From: Ahaetulla prasina
Taxonomy: Eukaryota; Chordata; Lepidosauria; Squamata; Colubridae
Length of the DNA: 64,000 nucleotides
Assembly: GCF_028640845.1 (NCBI RefSeq)
Contig: NC_080540.1
Coordinates: 50,512,561 to 50,576,560 of the forward strand
Direction of reading: 5' to 3'
A model generated the notes under the pieces. The model worked only from the letters and a program-made list of their open reading frames with translations, was not told where the DNA came from and did no database searches. Positions 56,889 to 64,000 of this stretch are shown in pieces. The position numbers and the translations under genes were made by a program. How positions within the stretch are numbered: position 1 is the stretch's first letter; each line of letters opens with the position of its first letter.

Positions 56889-57251
56889 CAGGGGTGTCAA
56901 ATTCGAATTCATTGAGCGACGCATCAGGGTTGTGTTTGACTTTGGGGGTCCTGGGTGTGCATGGCCTGGGAGGGCATGGCCAGCTCAATGCCACTCGTGC
57001 CTGTGGGGCGCAAGACTCTGCCAGTGAAAATGGGCTCCTGAGCTCTGTTTTTGGCTGCAGTTGTGTCTTGTAACCTTCTGACAGAAAAAAAAGAGTTCGC
57101 AAGGGCCACCCATGGCCCTCCCGAGCTCTGTTTTTTTCTGTCAGAGGCACTGCAGGCTGGTCCTTTCTTGTTTCCAGGATGGCACCACAGGCCAGATCTA
57201 AGCACTCCACAGACGACATTCAGCCCCCGGGCCTTGAGTTTGACACACCTG
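56889..57251. mobile_element. hAT element, family A, long variant
   Basis: 363 bp with family A ends CAGGGGTGTCAAATTCG and GAGTTTGACACACCTG. Perfect 8-bp duplication TTCTGAAG (56881-56888 and 57252-57259). The interior has a hairpin at 57077-57145 (TCTGACAGAAAAAAAA / TTTTTTTCTGTCAGA) and two GAGCTCTGTTTTT repeats. Non-coding. Confidence 0.9.
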
Positions 57252-57306
57252 TTCTGAAGGAATTGATGAATTGCAACCTACAAGTATGTCTCCGGAATGT
57301 ATGAGA

Positions 57307-57868
57307 CCAATCTGAGTGTGGACATGTTTTGGGGATACTCAGTCTCTAGTCACCCTGATGGATGATTTCCTACAAGGGAGAAATGTAGAAGAAATACAAT
57401 TTATTTATTATCCCACCTTCATTCATCGGAGTGTGGACTACTCACAGTCGATTAAAAATATAGAAACGCTGATAGTTCTTTCTTTGATGGTTTTTGAAAC
57501 CATCAACAATCAATTTCATGGACCATCTCTACGGATTGAGAATTGGTGCACCATGGGAGACCTGGGTTGTATTCTGAATATCGTATTGTGACTACAGCCC
57601 CCTTGATGACAGTCAGGCATTATGCTCCATCGATTTTCTTTTACTTTTTAGATCTTATAACTTACCAGAAAAATGGGGAAATCACTGCACTAGATAGCAG
57701 GGCAAATTCTTATTTCTTTTTAATCGACTGTGAGTAGTCCACACTCCGATGAATGAAGGTGGGATAATAAATAAATTGTATTTCTTCTACATTTCTCCCT
57801 TGTAGGAAATCATCCATCAGGGTGACTGGAGACTGAGTATCCCCAAAACATGTCCACACTCAGATTGG
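57307..57868. repeat. Near-perfect 152-bp inverted repeat, 258-bp spacer
   Basis: Left arm 57307-57458 (starts CCAATCTGAGTGTGGACATG) and right arm 57717-57868 (ends with its complement) pair over 152 bases with a single mismatch (T/C in TCTCTAG versus TCTCCAG). No 8-bp or TA duplication was seen at the outer ends and the arms are not a family seen elsewhere in the window. The spacer is unique. Confidence 0.95.
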
Positions 57869-58014
57869 AAAGAGGCAATGTCCTCCAAGAACACCTGTAC
57901 CTGCGGACACCTTTTAAACATTCTGCCCAAAACAGAAGTTTTTGTGACTGAACAGTAGTTAGCAAAGACACAGTACAGCTCTGAGGTTCCAACAAGTGTT
58001 TTTTTTTTTTTCAG

Positions 58015-58063
58015 AGGCAGATGACAGATACAATGGAGCCTTCTTCACAGATTCCATCATCAG
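58015..58063 (+). CDS. Candidate host exon, 49 bp
   Basis: A run of 13 T ending in CAG (58002-58014) is a textbook acceptor, and CAG|GTAATA (58061-58069) is a fair donor. The 49-bp interval is open in two frames. One reads DDRYNGAFFTDSII between split codons; another reads RQMTDTMEPSSQIPSS. I recognise no family. No neighbouring exon was found in the window, so this may be chance. Confidence 0.28.
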
Positions 58064-58244
58064 GTAATAGACACAGCATTTACATGTCTAGGAGCCAATG
58101 CAAATATTATACACTTTGTGCTCTTGCTATTTTTCTAGCTTGTTATATTACTTGGAGTTTCACAGAAAACCAAGGAGATGATTCTTAATAGCAATTGTGT
58201 TAATAGTCTGTTTTCCCACCACAAAGGTCAACAAGGGCTTTGAC

Positions 58245-58901
58245 CAGGGGTGAAATACTCCCAGTTTGGACTCGATCACCCGATCTGGTAGCGATGGCGG
58301 TGGGTGGTTCGGAGAACCGATAGCAAAAATCCCTGCCTCCCCTCACAACACCAGCTGAGCCGCATGATCATCAGAGGTTTTTTTTTTAATTTTTAAAAGC
58401 GTTTTTCTTTGGCCAAAAAAATGCTTTTAAAAGTAAAAAAAAGCCTCTGATGATTCCACGGCTCAGCTGGGATCTTCAGAACCCTTTAAAAGCATTTTTT
58501 CTACAACCTCTTCGGCCAAAGAGGTTGTAAAAAAAACGCTTTTAAAAGGCTCCTCTGGCGATCCCAGCTGAATTGCCTGATCGCCAGAACCTTTTAAAAG
58601 CATTTTTTACAACCTTTTTGACTGAAGGGGTTGTAGAAAAAATGTTTTAAAAGGTTCTGGTGATCAGGCAACTCAGCTGGGATCGTCAGAACCCTTTAAG
58701 AGCTTCTTTTCCTCGGGCGATCCAAGCTGAGTTGCCTAATCATTACAGGCTTTTAAAAGCATTTTTTACAACCTCTTTGGCCGAAGAGGTTGTAGAAAAA
58801 ATGCTTGTAAAAGTTAAAAAAAAAGTTGGCCACGCCCACCCAGTCACATTACACACACCCCAAGCCATGCCCACAGTAACAAATTTTACATTTCATCCCT
58901 G
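58245..58901 (-). mobile_element. hAT element, family B-related, built of tandem hairpins
   Basis: 657 bp with ends CAGGGGTGAAATACTCCC and TTTTACATTTCATCCCTG. Flanks GCTTTGAC (58237-58244) and GCTTTGAA (58902-58909), 7 of 8 matching. Interior: four hairpins with arms TTTTAAAAGCATTTTTTACA-like and complement, at about 58391-58433, 58482-58549, 58590-58654 and 58749-58813, with loops around GGCC. A larger inverted pair (58557-58588 with 58655-58686) encloses the third hairpin. Right-end CCACGCCCACC matches family B read in reverse. Confidence 0.85.
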
Positions 58902-59089
58902 GCTTTGAAAATATCATTAAGTTATGGAAATTTCTCTGTAGTATTTAAGAAGCTTTTTGATTTGGTAGGTCTATAGACACAATTGTTGAGATAAACGGTA
59001 CTAGTTAGAACGAATGGCCCTGCCATGTAAAGAATAGCAATACGTTCTTCATATTTCTGCCTAGAGCCTAAATGAATACAACATTTATT

Positions 59090-61250
59090 TATTGTATTTA
59101 TTTATCAAATTTAGGCACCACCCATCTCAATGTCTAAGTAACTCTGGGTGGTTTACAGATAAAAGGTCATAAAATCATATAAAGATATAGTTAAAAGAGA
59201 ATTAAAATTGAATGATAAACTAATAAAAGCAAGAATAAAACATTAATTAAAGGCGGAAGGCGGAAGGCGCCATAACCACTCTGAGGTTGAACAATACTCT
59301 TTGTTCCTCATATGAGTTGGCAGAGCCAAGTCTTCACTTGCTTACGGAAGAGCATAGAGTGATTCCATAGAGTGGGAGCAACGGCGGAAAAGGCTCTCTT
59401 CTTTAACCAGTAGAGTGTGTAAATTACTCTCTGTGCCTGACTGGGTGGGATGGGTGAATGTAATTGGGGCAAGATGGTTCCTCAGGTAATCTGGTCCCAT
59501 TCCATGAAGGGCTTTAAAGGTGATAATCAACATCTTGAAATTGACCTGGAAGCACACTGGTACACAATGCAGTTCATGCAGCTGAGGTGTTACATGTGCA
59601 GTCCTAAAGAATTACTCCAATGGCTGCATTCTGAACCAGCTGCAGTTTCCACAGTCTTCAAAAGTAGCCATATTGGACATATTGGAGTAGAGCATAAAGG
59701 AGATGACATGGCATGAATGATTGAAAGAAGATCTCCTGGTTAAGGAAGGGACACAAGTGGCACACAGCTCAAAGTTATGAGCCAGCCCTGACCGCAATCT
59801 ATTTGAGGAGGAGTTTTGAGTCTAGGAGGACACCCAGATTATGGATCAGGTTCATTTGAGACAGTGCAACCCCATTCAAGATCAAAGATAATAACCTACC
59901 AGAGGAACCCCCTCCCATCCACAGTCACTCTGTCTTACCAGAGTTGAGGTGAAGCCTGTTGTTCCCCATACAGACCCCAATGCCTCCAAGTATCATGAAA
60001 GAACATCCACAGTATTACTTTATTCAACTGAAACAGAGCTATACAACTGGATGATATCGCTAGTGACTTAAAATCAATATTAAAAATAAGTGAAGAGAGT
60101 CATGAGCATTACCAACATACCACAAAGCAGGGGCTGAGGGCTGCACCTCTCACTCTCTATCAATACTGATTTGGAGTGACCACAAAGAAAGGAGGTAAAC
60201 CAACACAAAGCTGTACCTTCCATCTTCAACTCCAAGAGCTGGCCTAAAAGAATATCATGGTTGGTGATATTGAAACCAGCTGAGAGGTCAAGGAAAATGA
60301 GAATGGATCTGCTACCCCCATCCTCTGCCATCAGATATCATCCACAAGCACAAACAATGTTTCCTCTGTCCCATATCTAGGCCTGAAACATGACTGAAAT
60401 GTGATCAAGATAATCCATTTCATCCAGATTCTTCTGGAGCAGCAATGCCACAATTTTCTCAGCTATCTTCCCTAAAATGGGGAGTTGGGAAACCAGATGA
60501 AAATTATGCAGAATAATAGAAACCTGTAATGGCTTCTTGAAGAACGGATACACCAGCACCTCTTTAAGGGGTGTTGGGGATACCCTCTCCCTCAATTAAC
60601 CAGAGTCCATTATCAGGAGTCACATATCACCTCCTGGGTAGTAGCCAACCAGGAGAAGTATGAAGCATGGTAGGTCCTGAGGAGACTGTCCACTACATCA
60701 AGCCAACAGAATCAAACTGTTACCAGATAACCAAGTAAGTTGGCCCTCCAGACGTCTCCAAAGGAGCTTGGTCTCCAGTTGAGAATGGATCCAAACAATT
60801 TCATCTGCCAGATGCACAGAAAATTCTACCACATAGCCCTGAAGTTAAACTTTTGTCCCTCTCTTCCCTGGGAAAGTCTGGGTAATCTTAAACAGGGCCA
60901 CAGAGTAATATCTTGCAGATCCAATAAGAGTAGAGAAATATTGACAGGTGTGATCCTATCCAAGACCTCGGTACCCTCCCTATTCCAGTCAGTGGCCAAG
61001 GTCTCAACAGGACCATGCAGCAGAGTCTCAGATATAGCTCTCTGGAACCCCATTGGGTACATCACTCAGGTAGATCAGTCAAAAAGGTCTGGCCTTCAGA
61101 GGGGAGCAGCATAAAATAATCTCACAAGACCATTTCGGGCCCTTTCAGTTCTCCTTTCAGATCACATTGCCACTACTACCAAGACCCTCTTTTCATAAAC
61201 AGCATCTCACAATTGGCAACTTGTGCAGCACTGTCTCTGAAGGCTAACAG
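59090..61250 (-). mobile_element. L2-like LINE, long decayed copy
   Basis: 3' end on the left (TTATTTATTGTATTTATTTA, then 3' UTR). RT pieces on the minus strand follow the family order: NFHLVSQLPILGKIAEKIV then LLQKNLDEMDYLD (60400-60560); FLDLSAGFNITNHDILLGQL, where the catalytic Asp motif is still visible (60240-60300); and NFKMLIITFKALHGMGPDYL (59470-59550). Many stops; the YADD zone is destroyed. This is the longest L2-like copy and reaches further 5' than the one at 5769. Confidence 0.75.
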
Positions 61251-61252
61251 AG

Positions 61253-61515
61253 CAGAGGTGGTATTCAGCAGGTTTTGACCAGTTCTGGAGAACTGGTAGC
61301 AGAAATTTTGAGTAGTTCAGAGATCCAGTAAATACCGACTGGTCCCATCCCCATTTATTCTCTGCCTCCTGAGTCCCAGCTGATCGGGAGGAAATGGGGA
61401 TTTTGTAGTAGCTTTCCCCTGGAGTGGGGAGGGAATGGAGATTTTACAGTATCCTTCCCCTGCCACGCCCAGCAAGCCACACCACGCCCACCAAGCCACA
61501 CCCACAGAATTGGTT
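61253..61515 (-). mobile_element. hAT miniature element, family B (reverse, end lost)
   Basis: Begins CAGAGGTGGTATTCAGCAGG; the interior matches 52274-52571. The far end stops after CCCACAGAATTGGTTAA without the CACTG terminus. Flanks TAACAGAG and AAACAGAG suggest a duplication with one mismatch, so the lost end may be a small post-insertion deletion. Confidence 0.75.
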
Positions 61516-61580
61516 AAACAGAGATTCCTGAATGATGACTGCCAGCTCTCATTCCCTGCCCGGGGGTCTTGGCTGATGTT

Positions 61581-61627
<47 letters not shown>

Positions 61628-62764
61628 TTTGTTTATTTATTTATTTATTTATTTAGTCACACAGTATATATAAGCGTAAGCATGAAATGCATAGTATATA
61701 TAAGCGTAAGCATGAAATAACTATATAATATATAAGCATATATATAAGTATGAGTATGAATAACTATATTAATTGGATATAATGAAAGAAAATAATAGGA
61801 CAGGAATGATAGGCACTTTTGTGTTCTTATGCACGCCCCTTATAGGCCTCTTAGGAATGGGGTGAGGTCAATGATAGACAGTTTTTGGTTGAAGCTTTGG
61901 GGATTTTGGGAGGAGACCACAGAGTCAGGTAGTGTATTCCAAGCATTAACAACTCTGTTACTGAAGACGTATTTTCTGCAATCAAGATTGGAGCGGTTAA
62001 CATTAAGCTTAAATCTATTGTGTGTACGTGTATTGTTGCAATTGAAGCTGAAGTAATATTTGACAGGCAGGACATTGTAATAGATGATTCTATGAGTTAA
62101 GCTCAAGTCATACCGAAGACAGCGTAGTTCTAAATTTTCTAAACCCAAGATTTCAAGTCTGGTGGCATAAGGTATTTTGTTGTATTCAGAGGAGTGGAGA
62201 ACTCTTCTTGTAAAATATTTCTGGACACATTCAATTGTATTGGTCAGAAATGTGGTATGGGTTCTAGACAGTTGAGCTGTATTGAAGAATTGGTCTAACA
62301 AATGTTTTATATGCTCTGGTTAGTAGTGTAGTGTTTTTGGAGAAGAAGCTATGCAAGATTAGGTTTACAATTCTTAAAGCTCTTTTTTGCAATGTAGTTG
62401 CAGTGGGCTTTGGCATTTAGGTCATTTGATATGAAAACTTCAAGATCTTTAACAGGGTGGGGGTCATCTGTAAGGTAATGTCCATCAAGCTTGTATTTAG
62501 TGTTTAGGTTCTTTTTTCTAATATGTAAGACTGAACATTTGCTGGTTGAGATTTGGAGCTGCCAAGTTTTAGACCATTCAGACACAAGGTCAAGGTCTTT
62601 TTGAAGGGTAGCTGTATTGTCGGTGGTGTTAAATAGTTTGACATCATCAGCAAAGAGAACACAATTACTTGTAATATGGTAACAGAGATCATTAATGTAT
62701 AATATGAAGAGTGTTGGTCCAAGAACACTGTCTTGGGGAATGACACTTTTGACAGGAACAGGAT

Positions 62765-62819
<55 letters not shown>

Positions 62820-62926
62820 TTTGTCGTAACAATATATACAAGCATTACATAAATGCTTATATAATATATAAACATATATATGAGGAGAAACAAGGTAATA
62901 TAAACATATATATATATATATATATG

Positions 62927-63446
62927 TCACCACCGCACATCCACCCAGAAAGCAGACCCAAACCCACACTGATCATGAAGCACGACCAAGGACCAGAAGC
63001 CAGACCGCAGCTGCAACATTAGCCATTTCAAACCCCTCCAATCCATTCATGCAGCAGACTGACACCCACTATAAAGATGTAGCACGACCACAAAGCCAAA
63101 CAACAGCTATGCAGCTCACCAGCTCAAATCCCCCTGCAGCACAGACTAGACTGAGCACAACCAAGCCCCCACCAACACAGGACACACCCCCAGCCAATCA
63201 GAGCACAGAAAAACCCCCATCCTATCAGAGCACAGCCAAGCTCCCACCCAATCAGTTCAAACCCCCACTAGCAGTTAAAAGGAAGAAACAGCTGCGATCA
63301 CACATTGCTGCCAGAAGCACGAAGCTGAAGCCTGAAGATGACGAATGAGACTTCGTCGAAACGTCGCCAAGACACTTCCAATTTTACACGGGAGAAAACC
63401 CGAACAACCAAAGACCTATATACAAACACCCGTGAAAACCTCAGAA

Positions 63447-63447
<1 letters not shown>
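62927..63447 (+). mobile_element. Penelope-like element 5' fragment
   Basis: A G+C-richer insert between two (TA)n tracts. It contains repeated CCAATCAG-type motifs (63194-63262), a TATA-like TTAAAAGG, and then the hammerhead-like motif at 63332. Next comes ACACGGGAGAAAACCCGAAC then AACCAAAGACC, resembling the segment preceding the ORF in reptile Penelope-like elements as I recall them. No RT or GIY-YIG coding is present. Class assignment is an inference from motif order. Confidence 0.45.
63332..63365 (+). ncRNA. Hammerhead-ribozyme-like motif
   Basis: CTGAAGA (63332-63338) fits the CUGANGA core. Stem II pairs GACGAA (63340-63345) with TTCGTC (63352-63357), closed by a TGAGAC loop. GAAA follows (63358-63361), then CGTC. 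Departures: one extra base (T63339) before stem II, and only a palindromic ACGT where stem III should be, so it could work at best as a dimer. Similar motifs occur in Penelope-like retroelements. Confidence 0.4.
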
Positions 63448-63483
<36 letters not shown>

Positions 63484-63484
63484 G

Positions 63485-63528
<44 letters not shown>
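63448..63528. repeat. (TA)n-(TATG)n-(TA)n microsatellite
   Basis: TA units to about 63471, five TATG-type units, then TA units to 63528. Together with the (TA)n at 62905-62926 it brackets the Penelope-like fragment. Confidence 0.95.
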
Positions 63529-63531
<3 letters not shown>

Positions 63532-64000
63532 AGAAACAATAGGACAGAAACGGTAGGCACATTTGTGCTCTTATGCATGCCCCTTAGAGTCCTCTTAGGA
63601 ATGTGGCGAGGTTTGATATAGCATTGCCAATTTTGACTACTTGTTGTCTGTTTGACAGGAAAGCAGTTATCCAATTGTGGAGGGGTCCTGAGATGCCGTA
63701 GGATTTTAGTTTTTGGAGACGTTTACATGATAATTTTTTTTCTGAAACCAAAGTGTTTATTAGAGAGTAGGTTATTTGTTTCTAGGTGGAGGGTAATTGA
63801 TTGGTTGATGATAGATTCCATTACTTTACAGGTGACACAGCATAGAGAGATTGGTCTGTAATTTTCGACTAGGCTGGGGTTGCCTTTTTTGAAGACAGGG
63901 ATGACCGTGGCTAGTGACCAAAGTTTGGGAAGGGAATTGGTCATGAAAGCTTTTTCAAAGATTATACTTAGGGGTTCTGCTATATTAGTGGAAAGCTTTT

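Larger units (their letters stand above)
62763..63612 (-). mobile_element. Same-family LINE 3' end nested in copy 2
   Basis: Starts with a (TTTA)n tail (62763-62822), then a 3' UTR with ACAATATATACAAGCATTAC. After a further insertion it resumes at about 63529 with GAGAAGAAACAATAGGACAG to AGTCCTCTTAGGAATGTGGC. This equals the family's last ~250 bp. Host sequence resumes with GGTTTGATA while the left side ends CAGGATTT, suggesting a short duplication. Confidence 0.7.
61580..64000 (-). mobile_element. CR1/Rex1-like LINE, copy 2, interrupted, runs off the window
   Basis: 3' tail (TTTA)n at 61580-61657, then 3' UTR and C-terminal coding (61840-62301, KYFTRRVLHSSEYNKIPYAT and so on), closely matching copy 1. 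The family sequence stops at 62762 in the RT region and resumes at about 63613 (TTTGATATAGCATTGCCAAT), continuing to the window edge with TCKVMESIINQSITLHLETN. The gap holds a second LINE 3' end. Confidence 0.8.

Overview
The window looks like a TE-saturated intergenic or intronic stretch of a squamate reptile genome, most probably a snake. The evidence is: a (AATAG)n-tailed CR1/L3-type LINE end of the kind described in snakes; a long decayed RTE/BovB LINE; several tRNA-derived squamate SINEs; many hAT miniature elements with 8-bp target-site duplications (TSDs); a SPIN-like hAT element; and a Penelope-like fragment. I found no bacterial genes, rRNA, functional tRNA gene or CRISPR. No host protein-coding gene could be recognised. 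One short candidate exon (58015-58063) and one CpG island with promoter-like sites (about 15290-16300) are the only hints of host gene structure.

Layout. 1-15000: decayed L2-like, R4-like and CR1-superfamily LINEs, with hAT and Tigger-like miniature elements between them. 15290-16300: the CpG island, containing a dense cluster of dyad-symmetric elements. 16800-18860: a palindromic hAT miniature element and a Tigger-like element split by a nested insertion. 19482-24004: a complete Ty3/Gypsy retrotransposon with two 177-bp LTRs that read as identical, a primer-binding site matching tRNA-Ser, a polypurine tract and gag-protease-RT-RNaseH-integrase, broken by several small frameshifts. 26280-29860: RTE/BovB LINE material carrying an inserted SINE. 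30576-36933: hAT elements (one with a 67-bp minisatellite), a SINE and a Tigger-like element. 37000-53000: microsatellites, hAT miniatures, CR1, SINEs and a SPIN-like element. 55300-61500: more hAT elements, a near-perfect 152-bp inverted repeat, a hAT element built of tandem hairpins, and a decayed L2-like LINE. 61580-64000: a LINE hosting another LINE end, which hosts a Penelope-like fragment with a hammerhead-like motif.

How the parts relate. The autonomous LINEs and the SINEs share 3' tails: the L2-like LINE end and the 17115-17392 SINE end carry the same hairpin. The hAT miniatures fall into a few terminal-repeat families, mobilised in trans by transposases not encoded here. Only the Gypsy element looks recent by its LTR identity. 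Everything rests on reading the sequence by eye; no alignment or database search was run.
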